Assembly: GCA_016490735.1 (NCBI GenBank) | Contig: JAEMWC010000163.1 | Location: 461,001-525,000, forward strand | Source: Pachyseris speciosa | Taxonomy: Eukaryota > Cnidaria > Anthozoa > Scleractinia > Pachyseridae | Reading direction: 5' to 3' | DNA length: 64,000 nt | Part shown: positions 23,137 through 35,679 of the stretch, one piece after another | How the letters are laid out: each line of letters opens with the position of its first letter | Numbering within the stretch: the stretch's first letter is position 1 | Translations under genes and position numbers: made by a program | Notes under the pieces: generated by a model | The model's database searches: none | Told to the model about the DNA's origin: nothing | Seen by the model: the letters and a program-made list of their open reading frames with translations, nothing else

Positions 23137-25813
23137 CTAGAACCAGTCTGCGCGTTCTACTCCAGAGTACTTCCAAAGGCGGTCTCTGTGTACCACTTTA
23201 GGCTTTTTCCGAGGTCCCTGCTGAATCCTGTACACAACATCATTAAGCCGTACCACAACAACGTATGGCCCCTCCCATGGCCTCCTCAGTTTTGGTGAGA
23301 TGCCCTTCTTTCTCTGGGGATTGTGAAGCCATACAAGATCCCCCCTTCCAAAGGTAGATGCAACAATACGCATGTCGTACCGCCTCTTCATCCTCAGACT
23401 GCCTTCCTGCTGATGTACACGAGCAAAATTGTGAGCAGTCTCCACAGACTCTCTTAACCTCTCCACATACTCAGGATAGCCCTTGTCCTCAGGTTCCTCT
23501 TGTGGGAGCCCAATTAGCAGGTCTAAGGGCATACGCAATTCCCGCCCAAACATCAGCATTGCCGGAGTAAACTTGGTGGTTTCGTGCACTGCTGAACGGT
23601 AAGACATGAGGAGTAGAGGTAGATGCCGATCCCAGTCTCTCTGGTGATCCTGGACAAATGTGGCGAGTTGGGCCTCTATAGTCCGGTTGTAGCGCTCCAC
23701 CATGCCGTCAGACTGTGGATGGAGGGCAGTCGTCCTGGTCTTATGGATCCCGAGCAGGGTGCATACCTCCTGGAACACGGACGATTCGAAATTCCGGCCT
23801 TGGTCAGAGTGCAGCTCACCAGGGACACCAAACCGACTAAAGAACTGGGACACAAGGACATTAGCGACAGTGACTGCTTCCTGATTTGGAAGTGCATAAG
23901 CTTCGGGCTATTTACTAAAATAGTCCATCGCAATGAGGATGTACTTGTTACCTTGATCGGTTTCCGGAAGAGGTCCCAGGACATCAATGGCAACACGCTC
24001 CATGGGCTCCCCAACATTGTACAACTGCAGCGGAGATCTTTGCTTTACCCTAGGGCCTTTTCTAGCAGCACAAAGGTCGCACCTTTGACACCATTCTTCA
24101 ACGTCACGGCGGCAATGAATCCAGTAGAACCTTTTACGGACTTTAGCCAGAGTTTTGGAAACTCCTAGGTGACCTCCTACAGGGCTATCATGGAGTTGCT
24201 TTAATACGCTGGTGCGGAGCCCTTTTGGCAGTACCAGCTGCCATGTGACCTTGGCAGGCTCGGTTGACTCCCACCGATGATACAGCACTCCCTCCTTAAC
24301 AGCCAACGAATCCCATTGGGCCCAGTAGGCCTTAGTGGTGGAGTCGAGATGGGCGATGCTTGCCCACTCTGGGCGTTTCCCACCCTCCTTCCATCCCAGG
24401 ATGTGACAAATAGTTTTATCTTCCATCTGGTGAGTTCGCAACTGTAGTGGTGATAGCTGTCCATCTTCAAGTTGATCCATGCCTTTTACTTCCTTTCCCG
24501 CCCTCGTTGAGCCAGCGGATTGAGATAAAGGGGCTCCAGAAACTTGGGTTTGGGTAACATTCACCACACAATCATTTGGCGTGCTGGTCGAATTTTCTGT
24601 CCCATCCTTTTCCTCTTGGAGCTGACAATGTTTACAATTGCTTCCGAAGCATGGCCGGCGCGACAAAACGTCAGCATTCTGGTGGCTTCTCCCTGTGCGG
24701 TACACAATACAAAAATCATAGGTTTGCAGCTTGCCCAACCATCTAGCAACCTGACCCTCCGGGTTCTTGAAGTTTAGTAGCCACTGGAGAGATGCGTGGT
24801 CGGTTCTAATGGTGAACTTCCGCCCATAGAGGTAGGGGTGAAAGTGATCAATCGCTTTGACAATAGCCAAAAGTTCACGCCTGGTTGTGCAGTAGTTACG
24901 TTCTGGTTTGCTTAGTGCCTGGCTGTAATAAGCTATGACTCTTTCATACCCTTGGTGAACTTGAGACAAAACGGCACCAATACCGACATTGCTGGCATCC
25001 GTGTCTAACACAAAGGGATCCTCACTCTCAGGATAGGCCAATATTGGAGCGGATACGAGGGCTCCCTTGAGGTGGTGAAACGAACTATCGCATTCCTTTG
25101 TCCAAGTAAATGGTTGGCCTTTCTCAGTCAGTTTATGCAGAGGGCGGGCAACGTCAGCAAAAGAAGGTACAAATCGCCGGTAGTAAGTGCATAGCCCAAG
25201 AAAGCTTCGAACATCTTTGACATTTTGCGGCAAGGGCCAGTTTGTGACAACCGCAACTTTTTCAGGGTCTGTGGCAACCCCTTCCTCGCTTACGACATGG
25301 CCAAGGAACTTGACCTTGCGCCGAAAGAGTTCACACTTCTTTGGGTTCACCTTCAGGTTGGCTGCCCTTAGCCGTGAGAAGATACCAGACAAACGTTGTA
25401 GCTCCAGTTCAAAGGTTTTTGCATGTGCAATCATGTCATCTAGATAGACCAAGCACCTCAGGTCGCTAAGGATAGTCTCCATCAATCGCTCAAAAGTTGC
25501 GGGTGCATTACATAGACCAAAGGCCATCACATTGAACTGCCAAAGCCCATTACCTGCAGTGAAGGCAATTTTCTCACGGTCCTGCTCTTCTACCTCCACT
25601 TGCCAGTAGGTCGAGGGTGGCGAACCAGCATGAACCAGATAAGGCATCGAGAGTTGTGTCTACCCGCGGTAAAGGATGCGAGTCTTTCTTGGTCAGTTCA
25701 TTCAATTTCCGGTAATCAACACAAAATCTGGTACCACCATCTTTATTTTTCACCAGGACCACTGGTGAAGCCCATGGGCTGGTAGAGGGTTCAATTATGC
25801 CTTGTGCATGCAT
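23137..25813 (-). pseudogene. Ty3/gypsy Pol: reverse transcriptase, RNase H, integrase
   Basis: The reverse transcriptase shows FCVDYRKLNELT and the catalytic YLDD box (CLVYLDDM). RNase H has DTDASNVGIGAVLSQ. The integrase zinc domain has H.....H then CQRCDLC, and the catalytic D-D-E residues lie in AIDVLGPL, HSDQGRNF and SDGMVERYN. Breaks: near 25,640 about ten bases are missing from the conserved segment after F-A-T-L-D-L, shifting the frame; a TAG in the integrase after AMDYFSK (about 23,905-23,907) stops translation; and the join to the protease frame near 25,800-25,870 is shifted. Known role: copying RNA to DNA and inserting it. Confidence 0.92.
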
Positions 25814-26787
25814 TTCCTCAACAGCTTTGAATGCCTCCTCCCGTGTGCAAATGGCAGCCTCCTAGGGTGTTGGCGTACAGGGGGAGCATCGCCGGTATTG
25901 ATTTTGTGTTTCGCAACTCCTGTCCGGCCAAGATCATGAGGTCCTCTAGAGAAGATGTCTTGGAATTCTAGCAAAAGGTTGTGCAATTGATGCTGTTGGT
26001 CGTCGGTCAACCCAGTAGCGCTTCGGAGGTAGAGATCTTTGAGATGCTCTGGTAGGCCCTCATCCGGACTAGTAGGTTCACTAAGGGGGTTACTGGTAGG
26101 GTAAACTATGCTCTCTACAGGTTCACAAGTAGCCACTTCTATACCAGAGGGAATCTGCCTTGGCTCGTTCGTTAGGTTTACCATCCTCACTGGAATGTAG
26201 TCACGCTGAGCATTCACTAATGTTTTGCCAACCATAACACCAGGCGGAAGTGTGGTGGTAGGCGATGGTCCTACTGTCCACCAGGGTTCACCATATGGTT
26301 CACCTACGAGTTTAGCAGGTACCAGTACTTCACTGTAAGGAGAGATCACAGTATCTTCCATAGCCACCACCTGGTGGCAGCGAGCTACTTGGAAAGCCAC
26401 TGGCTTATGAAGAGGCACCTCCTCTGCTCCAATGCGTAGACTGCCCACTCCAGCATCCACAGAACAACCATGAGCCATGAGAAAGTCAAGGCCAAGAATA
26501 AACTTGTCTGAAATATCGGCAACTAGGGCTACATGTGAAACCTCTGCACCACCAATTTTAACTTTAAGCTTTAGTTGTCCATGCACTGTAACAGTTTCTC
26601 CTGTCGCAGTTTTAAGGACACGGGTCGTGGCTTGTATACTATTACGTAACTGCATGGTAAGTACATCAGGGCGAACAATCGTAATGTTTGCCCCAGTGTC
26701 AACAACCATGGGGCACGGTACTCCTTCGATGTGGCCGATTACGGTTAAGCTTTCTTCCCTGTGGTTCATTGTTCCTGTCATCAGCAC
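25795..26787 (-). pseudogene. Ty3/gypsy protease and linker
   Basis: Retropepsin motif VDTGANITIV, with ILGLDFLMAHG as the second conserved flap-to-core motif. Length and order fit an aspartic protease between Gag and reverse transcriptase. The frame differs from both the zinc-knuckle segment and the following reverse transcriptase, so at least two frame changes separate it from its neighbours. The upstream one could be a natural recoding site; the downstream one interrupts conserved sequence and looks like damage. Confidence 0.88.
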
Positions 26788-26849
26788 AAATTGCGGGGTT
26801 AAACTATCTGGGTGATTGGCCGGCCTTACCCCATCAAGACCGGCCTGAA

Positions 26850-28241
26850 TTAGTTTAAAGGAGGCTGGGAGTTATGTGGCTGCATGTCTCTTGGGTTACT
26901 CCGGCGGAAATGTTGACATTCACGTCTAAAGTGTCCCCTTTTGCCACAATCCCAGCACACCTGATCCTTCATCCAGGTTCCAGAATAAGATTGCGTGTTC
27001 CCTTTGGGGGCTCTTATTTCCTCAAGCAGCAGTTTAACCTGTGCTAGTAAATCCTCTTGTTGAGATTTCTTGTCATCCAATGGCACAGTTAGGGTTTCTT
27101 CGAATGGTGCGGCGCTCATCTCGCGGACATGAAGATCTCGTTGGCGAGAGGCAAGTCGATAGGATTAGAGCTCCATGACCAGTTCAAGAGCAGCCCGGAG
27201 GGACTGGGGTTTACTCTGTTTCAATCGCAGTCGAGTATCCCCATCGAGGATGGCATCAATAAACTGCTCTTTAGCCAGCAAGTCCTTCATGTCTTCCGGA
27301 GCGAGAGGATAGGCTAGCCTTGCCAAACGTTCTATGTCCTCAGCAAGTTCTTGGAGTGATTCCTCACGGCGCCTCAGTCTGCTCTTAAGCTTGGTGCGGT
27401 GAAGTTCCTGCTGATGTGCTGCCCCGAATCGACTCTCTAGTGCTGCAACTAATGCCCTGTAGTCTTGTCTCGTTTCTGTTCCGAGATTTCCGAGGACAGT
27501 CAATGCAGATCCTTTCAGGCTAGTCGCCAAGTAATTTCCTTTCTGTTCATCATTCCAGTGATTCATTCCCGCCACTATTTCAAACTGTGCGATGTAAGGC
27601 TCCCATAGTGATTTCCCATCGAAAAAAGGTGGCTTTTGGATCGGCCGTTTGTGTTCTGGCTCCACGCCGGAAAACGGTAAGGGCGTTAGAATGCTAGCTG
27701 GGGATGCCATTTGTAGCTTCACTGGAGTCGAAGTTTCCTCCTTAACATGCGGAGGTTTCTGTGTGTCGAGCGCTTCCTTTAGTTTCCCGTCGAACGCTTG
27801 TAATGCAGCATTTAGCTTCGAATCAAGCCTGTCTTGTGTTTCCTGGAGCCTCTTTTTGACGGTTTCTTCGAAGGATCTGTGCTTGGCGTTCAAGGAGGCC
27901 ACAGTGTTAGAGAATTCTTCCTCGAAAACATTTATTTTCGCTGCAAGTTTATCTCCATGTAATTTGAGCTGAGACTCCATTTGAGATGCCTGGTTGTTTA
28001 CACGAGCTCCTAAGTTTTCGAAGCGCTCGGAGATTTCCTGTACTTGCACATCCGCCTTGCGGTCTTGTTGCTCGATTTTAAGTTCTATGCCTTTGTTCTG
28101 GCTAGATATCGATTGCAGAGCCTCCATTATAGCGTCCATTTGAGTATGTGAACTGTCCGGCGGTGTCCTCGATGCGACAGCTTCGCTCGGTGTGTGTTCG
28201 GCCTGTGTTTTGAAAACAATTTCTCCGTCCTCGTCGGTCAT
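26850..28241 (-). pseudogene. Ty3/gypsy Gag with CCHC zinc knuckle
   Basis: Starts at ATG 28,241 (MTDEDGEIVFK), about 45 bp inside the LTR. It has a long coiled-coil-like region (KIEQQDRK...FENLG), then the retrotransposon Gag core (WEPYIAQFEIVAGMNHW). An in-frame TAA at 27,165-27,167 separates this from the last part, which stays in the same frame and carries the knuckle CWDCGKRGHFRREC at about 26,915-26,955. Role: particle formation and RNA binding. Confidence 0.88.
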
Positions 28242-28267
28242 CTTTGAATCGCCAAAACAAAATAAAG

Positions 28268-28285
28268 CTCCACTTCTGACACCAA
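28268..28285 (-). other. Primer binding site (tRNA-Leu type)
   Basis: Immediately after the 5' LTR the minus strand reads TTGGTGTCAGAAGTGG, which is complementary to the 3' end (with CCA) of a leucine-type tRNA. This is the standard primer site position. Confidence 0.75.
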
Positions 28286-28462
28286 TGTAACTCCCCGCGG
28301 GTTCGGCAGACCGACGAAGACTAAACAACTGACACTTTTGCTCCTCTTTTTTTAAATATCCGCACACACTCCTTCTCGATACAACCTCCGTCTCGCACAC
28401 CGCCTTCCAAATATGGAAGGTCCCATATATGGCTGAGTCACGCATCACGCAACAACATTACA
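28286..28462 (-). repeat. 5' LTR of the Ty3/gypsy element
   Basis: 177 bp, the partner of the 22,576-22,753 repeat; would hold the promoter and R region. Very short for an LTR of this superfamily. Confidence 0.93.
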
Positions 28463-28466
28463 CATG

Positions 28467-29558
28467 TTATTGTTGATCATTGGAATAATTATCGTGTTTG
28501 CGTTAGAAAGCTTCAAGAACGGAAATGTAAGCATGTTATTTAAGAATTAATGCAGGCTTTTGCATGCGTATATCGAGTTTTGATACACGCAGGACGTTTG
28601 GAGAGCACCAAAGAAGCGTCAAGGGCTGCTCAAGAATTAGCCGAGTGCACCTTTAGTTCCCTGAATGCTCTCTAAACTAATTTGGTTTGTTATAAATCCA
28701 GCATAAAATTGCAGAGTTAATCGCTCATGCACGTTATTTGCGATCTTCCCAGCTGCTGCTCTGTAAATTTTGCTTCATTCCTGAACTTATAACGATATTT
28801 TTGAGCCCCATCTTATGGATGATTTGGAAGTGCAAAGTTTCGTTTGGTTGCCATTGTCCGCCATTATCCGGTACTCAGAAGGCGTGAAGCCGGCTGATTT
28901 TGATCCTGTTTTATTCTTAGTTGTCAGCCACTAAAATATGTATGTACACTACAAATTGTTTGTCTTCATTTCAATCAATATTACATTTTCCTCAAAACCT
29001 TTAACATGCATACTATAATATGGAGTTTATGGCCTTTCCAGCCCCATATATACGTCTTATCAAATCATTGAAAAGTGCTATCAGCATATCTTGTTAAATA
29101 GCGTAACTGGTTAAATAGTGTCACGTGAAACAGGAAAACATTTTCCAGATAATAAGTCATATTAGTAAAATCTGAACTACTTATATCGGATTTCCAGCAT
29201 TTTTATTGGCTGGCCAGACACAGGCTATCAGCTTATATACCTCCTGTACCTCATATGGTCAAGGAATGCGTCAGTAAATAAAGAAAGCTGAATAACATTT
29301 TCCCTCGAAACCGACAGCCATTAAAAATCGTCTCCCAGCTTCTAGCAAAACACACTTTCATGTAAGTTTTCCGTTTTTACTGAACAACTACAACAACAAC
29401 ATTGGCTTTATTTACACATTTGTAAGAAAAAGGCCTTTATAGCCAGCAGTTAGCAGAGCTATTCTATACGGGCTACTTAAACTGACACTGTATAATGTAT
29501 AAGCTCACACATACACATACAGAAAAAATCAATCAATCAATCAATCAATCAATTAAAA

Positions 29559-29596
<38 letters not shown>

Positions 29597-30879
29597 GTAA
29601 TGATAATATTAATAATAACTATGTTGAAAGTTATAACAAAACCAGTTACACAGATATATACAAAGATGTCTAAATTATATTATCCTGACGAGGAAATAAG
29701 GATAGAGATTCTTAAGAGGTCAAAGCTGAGAAAGCTAGTCAGTCAAAATGCAAATATAAGCTAGAAATATGAGCTGAAATACTGCAAGATCAGAGTTAAA
29801 TAACTTTACTAAATGAAGTGGGAAAAAACGTTTTCCTCAACAAGTGTCGACGTTACTGGTCTGTATATATTCTCATGGACCAGTCTATTCAAAACAAATT
29901 GAACAACCACTACTTCAGCAAAGTTTACAAAATTTAATCTATCCGAGGATCGACATTTTCTAAAGCTAAAAATAAAACACAAGTGGAAAATGTTCTTTTA
30001 CCTGCATTCGATGCAACGCATCAATCACTGTTCTCGTTGCGTTTGCTATTTTGTTCCCGGTTTTCATGGTTTTTGTGCCTAGCATCAAACAAATTTCAAG
30101 AAGCCATTTCTTGAAGCATAACCTGGACATTTGTCTTCATTAACCCTCATATATGTTGTTTCCGACCACGTTTGGTGAGACAGTGTTCCAGTCCATCAAA
30201 ATAAATTGAATTTGTTCGTTTTGATCAAATTCGCACGTATGGTGTCGTTGGTTTGATGGACTACGACTTCTTCGGATAAGTATCAGGAGATATCCCGCGT
30301 GATCTTAAAAGTTTAATAGCAATATGTACACATTTTAAGCCTAAGAAAGTACGACTTCGGTTGAAGGCATAACTACTGAATGCTTTATAAATAGTGCGCG
30401 TTTACCATATTCGTACTATTCTGTAGTTGGTGATGGGCTGTATGTAGAACCGCGTTGAACCAATCAACGAGGGCTTAAACTACTGAACGCACTTTCTTAT
30501 CAATCATTTTATAAGATACATACAATTATAATAAGAATTTTTAAGTATTCTTTTCAAACATTCTTCTACTTAACTTAATTCTTACTGGCTTATAATACGC
30601 TACTAGTTTACTCCGATATCAAATTACAACGTCAGGTCCACAGTGACTGGATTCACACATGTAGAGGTGATTTTGGGAGATAATCACATATATGCACACG
30701 CCGTCTGCCTAATAAGTCACTGCAGCAAAGACGCTATAAGATTCTAAAATCCAGTACGAGGAGTAACGCTAACAAGTGCGTCAATATTTGTTGCGAAGAT
30801 GAAATGTATAATCAAGATCAAATCAAATCAATAGTTGTTGCGAAGATGAAGTGTATAATCAAAACCAAATCAAATCAGA
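28467..30879. other. Copy B 3' flank and gene-free stretch
   Basis: To about 29,100 this continues the paralogous flank matching 1.2-1.8 kb. A tandem AATC and AAT microsatellite lies at 29,527-29,596. The rest contains no recognised gene; short open frames have no domains. Confidence 0.55.
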
Positions 30880-30884
30880 TCAAT

Positions 30885-31058
30885 TTTATTCAAGCTCGAT
30901 AGCGTGAGGAGTTGCCCAATCTCCTGAGCAGGGGGCTCATGTATTAAACGTTCGAGCATTCCGGATCTCAACCCACATATGACGCCGAGTCCGGGAATCG
31001 AACCCGGGCCACACTGGTGGAAGGCTAGTGTTGTCACCACTGCGCCAACCCTGCTACC
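30885..31058 (-). repeat. tRNA-derived SINE
   Basis: On the minus strand an A box (GGTTGGCGCAGTGGTG, 31,035-31,050) and a B box (GGTTCGATTCC, 30,994-31,004) are correctly spaced, followed by 'actcggcgtcatatgtggg', the body of a tRNA-derived SINE family widespread in invertebrates. Internal RNA polymerase III promoter. A downstream 'gttgcgaagatgaa.tgtataatcaa' duplication lies at 30,795-30,865. Confidence 0.75.
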
Positions 31059-31672
31059 CTCGAGGGGGACTTCACTCGCGCTGTTTTAAATTTAAAAATG
31101 TGCCAAAACAACTTTTGAAAGACATCACACTGTGAAGGGAAATGATTCTTGGAAAGTGCATGTTTTCATGAGGGATGTATGATCATTAAGAATGCAGAAA
31201 CTATTTACCAAACTTTCAAAAACTCATTAATAATTCATGAAGGAAATGCAAAAGTTTCTTTATATGTGGTAAGGACACGGTTAAATTTTACATCCGATTT
31301 TCTAGGCCAAAACAACTAAAAATCTAAATATTAGTGCAAGAATGGATAGATGTACAGTGAAGATTTTCAAGTCTTTCAATAAATTCGTAATTCGTGTTTT
31401 ATCTAGTCATAAAAACTCTCCTGCTCGTTTATTAAAAATTACATAACAACAAAAGCAATCAATTTTAATTTGAAAATAATACACAACGTTTCATTGGTAT
31501 ATGCTTTAGCCAAGACAGTATTCAATCATTAAAAGGTCGCAAATTGTTATCGGTCTACTTCCATAACAAACAAAACGGCCGTTCAGTTTCAGAAATTGTT
31601 TCAGCGGCTAGATTAATCTCTTTGGCAGGGTCCATTCCTCAAGTTCATTTACAAGTCTTGTCAAAATCAAGC

Positions 31673-32703
31673 TCAATTCGGACCCATATATATTGTGCTA
31701 TAAATGTTATACATTTTGTCTAGACCACGTTTAATTGCCATTGCTAGGTAAGTGTGACCCTTCCACTCAAATGAGATAATATTTTTCACGTTGTGAAGTG
31801 GAAGCTCTTGGCATTTAATAAACTGTGAGCCATTGAACCGGTATACCCCTAGCGCAGAGGAGGTGGCCAAACCAAAGTACTGCTGGGCACACATTTCAAA
31901 TGGATTTATAGATGGGCGCTGACCAATTGGAAAAGACTGGAAAGGGGCGAACTTTGTGCCATTCCACTTGTACATGAATCCACCGGAATCGTTGGTGAGG
32001 ATGATGAATGTGTCAGTGTTGATTCTATAGGACTTGACGTAGAAGTCTGCAGATGTGGGAAAAGACTGTTCTTTTACGAAGCTTTCACCTGACCATTTGT
32101 ACAAATGAGACTGGGGAGAATTCCGAGGCCGGTTTGCAAATGCAATGAAACTTTCATTGTTTATTACAAACACTGTGCTTGAAGATGCTCCCTCTGTTGG
32201 TATCTCCTGAAACTTTTCAAAATGATTGTCCTTCCATTTGTAGATCACTGAGTTTATTCTGTGACTATTACCATCCCAATGATTTGCAAAAACGAGGAAC
32301 AGTTGTGGAAATATTTTGAAGAAGTTTAAACTGATTGCTGAAATTGTTGGAATGGTTTGAAAAACTACAAACTGGTGTCCATTCCACTGATAAATGGCAG
32401 AGTTAATTTTGTATGTAGAGTCATCATAATGGTTAGCTACCGCAAGGTAATGTTTATCAGCGATAGTAAAGTATTCGATGTCCTTTGCTCCAGCGGTGTC
32501 AATTGTCTGATACAGGGTAAAATTTCCAGTTGATTTGTTCAGTTTGTAGATAAACGAGTCTGTGTTGAATTTCTCAATATCACCCCTTAGGTTGGCGAAA
32601 GCAAGAAAGAGACTTCCTTCAATGTCGAACTGTTCAACATCTATAGCCCCTCTGGTAGGTAAATCTTGATACTTTTCGAGGTGCAGCAAATTACTGCAAC
32701 AGT
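31673..32703 (-). CDS. Gene B last exon: seven EAR/EPTP repeats
   Basis: Paralogue of the gene A exon, with acceptor 'ttaccaag' entering in phase 1 and starting D-C-C-S-N-L-L-H-L-E-K-Y-Q. Seven EAR units are again seen (LEKYQDLPTRG, FTLYQTIDTAG, FVVFQTIPTIS, FEKFQEIPTEG, FVKEQSFPTSA, FAPFQSFPIG, FIKCQELPLH). The frame is intact for about 343 residues. The two genes differ mostly within loops, as expected for an ordinary tandem duplicate under constraint. Probably an extracellular adhesion or matrix protein. Confidence 0.88.
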
Positions 32704-33574
32704 CTTGGTAAGATAACAAGGATAACATTTAACGTTAATAACATATCGAGAAATTGCATTATGAAAGTTGCTCAAACGCGCAAAAACTGTCTTACTGATG
32801 AAAAGCCTGGCTTAAGGTGCACCTAACACCAAACTATTTTTGCACCTGTTTGAAACGGAATGCGCCATTTTTGTTACCAAATCTTAATTAAAGATTTTAG
32901 CGTTAAGTATACTTTAAGCTTTCACACATATTCCGACCAGCCACGCTTTCAATATATATTGGGCTTAAATGAAAATCAAATCGAAGTTATCAGTATCGCT
33001 GAGGAGGGTAGTGGATATACAAAGGTTCAAAGAAGAAACACAAAAACCCAACATAATTCTGTCAACATCGCTGTCTGGAAATACACTTCTGTATGAGCGT
33101 TGTGAACATCTTTTATCACGAGGTCATGCTTACAAGGCTAGTTTTAAAAGCCTGTAGGGCTGCACCTCTTTGAAGCCTCCAAGTTCACTGGATCTTTATA
33201 GGTTGCACCTCTGTTGTTTTAGGACTAGGTTCCATTGTTTCATTCTGTGTTTATTGTTTTTTTGAACCAATCTTGTGAGGTCTTGCAAATGGTGCAAGTC
33301 GCCCCGTACTCTCAGAAGCGGATGAGCAAGGGTAAAAGCGAGAAATACCAGTAAAAGCATGAAAAAAAGTATTTTTGAAATTTCTTGTGATGTTTCAATT
33401 AAGCAGATCACCACAAGGCATGAGCCTTCCGCCAGTGTCACCGTGTAATACAGAGAGAGTCCCTGAGGGACTTGGAGGAAGAAAAAAAATACAAATTACG
33501 TTATATTAATATTTATAAAAATATCAATAGATCAAGGGAAATTATATGGAAAAGAAGCATTTACTCGGAAAAAC

Positions 33575-33621
33575 TCTACAATAATAGCAATCTTGGACGT
33601 CGCTGTTGCATTCATTAATAT
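33575..33621 (-). pseudogene. Relic of the calcium-binding EGF exon in gene B
   Basis: After an AG acceptor the minus strand starts D-I-N-E-C-N-S-D-V-Q-D-C, matching the gene A cbEGF exon, but then diverges completely with no EGF cysteine spacing and no matching donor. Because the EGF exon leaves and the EAR exon enters in phase 1, gene B can skip it without a frame change, giving a PAN-EGF-EAR protein that is one domain shorter. Confidence 0.65.
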
Positions 33622-33771
33622 CTACGTGGTAGGATAGTGAAAATATCTCTTGTTAATCTTGTGTTGACGAAGACATTCCCAAACTATTGAAACAAACAAT
33701 TGGTCAAGGCAAAGTAGACGCTAAAAAAACTTAATCAGGAAAATTATACTTCATTACAGATTCTTAGTTAC

Positions 33772-33886
33772 CTTTCTCGCAGTTTGCTCCGGTATATCCA
33801 GGTGAACATTCACAACGGTATCTTTTGTCAGTATACCCCATGAGGCATGTCGCATTATTAAGGCAGGGGTTACTGCAGCAAAGATT
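33772..33886 (-). CDS. Gene B exon: EGF domain
   Basis: 115 bp, phase 0 to 1, acceptor 'catcag', donor 'aag|gtaact'. Encodes [14 protein letters not shown] and ends [14 protein letters not shown]. Nearly identical to the gene A exon; substitutions are concentrated in the loop before the last Cys. Confidence 0.88.
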
Positions 33887-34044
33887 CTGATGTGAAAAAG
33901 AAAGGTATTTGTGAAAATTAGATTCGAGCCGTACGCCGTCTTCCTGACATTAGTATTACATTGTGAAAGTATTTTAAGAGAAACGCTTCTTTACTTTGTC
34001 TTATTACCAAAATTATCGTAACGTTTTGAATTTACATTTCTTAC

Positions 34045-34295
34045 ATCAGTTCCTCTATATGTCCAGCCAGGTCTAATCTTCAGATCCTCTGGATGCTGTA
34101 AATGGTCTGAATCACTCAATTCGCAGATAACTTTGTCTTCAATTGATGGACCAATGTTAACTGAAACACATTTTTTCTGCATGACACATCGATGTTCACA
34201 TGGTGTGTACATTCCGGTCGTAAGATTCATAAACACGTGGCCATCTAGGTACTGACCAGTCTCTGGTAAGAGAAACTTGACGCGTCGGCATCCAT
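34045..34295 (-). CDS. Gene B exon: PAN/apple-like domain
   Basis: 251 bp, acceptor 'ggtcgcag' (phase 1), donor 'gat|gtaaga' (phase 0). Encodes DGCRRVKFLLPETGQY, TPCEHRCVMQKKCVSVN, EDKVICELSDSDH and RPGWTYRGTD. All cysteines of the gene A exon are kept. The predicted upstream partner is the signal-peptide exon at 41,850-41,943. Confidence 0.82.
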
Positions 34296-34349
34296 CTGCG
34301 ACCGATAATAAAAAAAAATCAAAGCCTTTTCTTAATAAAAACTGGCCGA

Positions 34350-35679
34350 GTGATAATTCCTAGAAGTGTTACACCAACTTTAAACACCTTAATGTTTCTG
34401 AAAAGAAAAAAAATTACGTTGCCACCCTCCCCCTTGAATTTGGGTAAGGTCGATAAAGCACCTTTCGTAGCATGTTACACCATTGACGTAGAGGACAAAA
34501 TAGGGAACAGTGCTCCCAGCTCTAAAGGCAATGACATCTGCTACATATTAGGACCAATGCGATTTAAAGCTTTAGAGAGGAGCTACAGCACTTAATAAGA
34601 CTTTGTGCCCAGTTAAAGGTATATTTATGACAGGCCTCGCTTGGCAAAAACGTGTAACATAGCTAAAAGCATAATTCTGTTCTATGGTCTACTTTTGACG
34701 GAGAGTGAGTATTGGGAGATACTCATGTATCCATCTAGACCAGACTTGGTTTTGTGGCCGCTGCTGTTGCCAGTATCACTGCGTTAAGGTTACTTCATCT
34801 CTTTTGGGAGTATTGTCAGGCGGACTTTCCAGATCTATTCTAATGGCAAACAACTCCGGGTAATGACCTTTCCATCTATTGTCATCACGAATGTAGGTCA
34901 GTGGAAAACGGTTTATTGTGACTTCTTTGTATGTGAGCACTGTCACCCTTGCGGTGAAATTAAGCAAAAGTTTGCTTGATACTTATTTCAGTGGCTCTTT
35001 AAGTTTTCGGCACATATTCTCCCAGTAGCTTCAGTGGTTAAATGGCTATTACAGTTATAAACTTCAAGTAATCCTTGATGGGCCACTCTTTTTTCAACGT
35101 CATCTTCATTCTTTCACTCGAAACGTGATCTGGTAGTCCCAATGAATCACTTTCGCCAAGCTCCGTCTGCTGGTTATGTACTGGAAAGGTTGAAAGAAAT
35201 CTTCTGTTATCATGCAATCGTCGGCTTTGGGTTTTAGTTCTACCTTATGTGTAACGAGCCAGTGGAGTGTAATTCAGTGTTACTGAAGGTGGTTGTATTT
35301 ACACTCTTTAGTCTAGTACGGGTACTATCTTTTGTTTTAACGATTGAATCGTCAATCGGTTACATGTCAAAGGCTTTTTGTGGCCTCTTTTTGCCTTCCA
35401 TGTTCTGGTTTGAGACATAATCTTTAAAGTAAGAGGGCTATAGTTGCCCAGTCAAGTTTTCTATAACATGTTGTGATGCTGGACCTCTTCTGAATCTGCG
35501 TAGTGTCAACGTTCTCCGACTAGCTGCAACGCCTTGGTCTGGTCTAACTGTAGGTCCAAGTTAACGATTGAAGTCTTTTGAGACACTCGTTTCTTGGAGC
35601 GAATTTCATCCATTTCTGGAAAAAAGGCGATTCTCTTTCTGTTTGTCATTCACATGTAATCTGAGCAGGCAAGGCTGCG
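34350..35679. other. Gene B intron, no confident gene
   Basis: An open frame of 63 codons on the minus strand at 34,776-34,967 (contains RFPLTYIRDDNRWKGHYPEL) has protein-like composition but no recognised domain, no clear splice sites and no counterpart in gene A. Nothing else was identified. Confidence 0.4.

Larger units (their letters stand above)
22576..28462 (-). mobile_element. Full-length Ty3/gypsy LTR retrotransposon (disabled)
   Basis: 5.9-kb element on the minus strand. The LTRs are only 177-178 bp (28,286-28,462 upstream and 22,576-22,753 downstream), start TGTAAT and end TTACA, and are flanked by CATG (22572-22575 and 28463-28466) as target duplication. The order is LTR, primer site, Gag with zinc knuckle, protease, reverse transcriptase, RNase H, integrase, purine tract, LTR. 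No envelope gene is seen. Coding is broken by at least two in-frame stops and several frame changes, so the copy cannot make its own polyprotein. It landed in the 3' flank of gene B. Confidence 0.93.

Noticed and set aside
33196..33441. Minus-strand frame with a hydrophobic segment (KILFFMLLLVFLAF)
   Set aside because: It lies in an intron of gene B, has no conserved counterpart in gene A and no matching splice phase. The real signal peptide is supplied by the exon at 41.9 kb.
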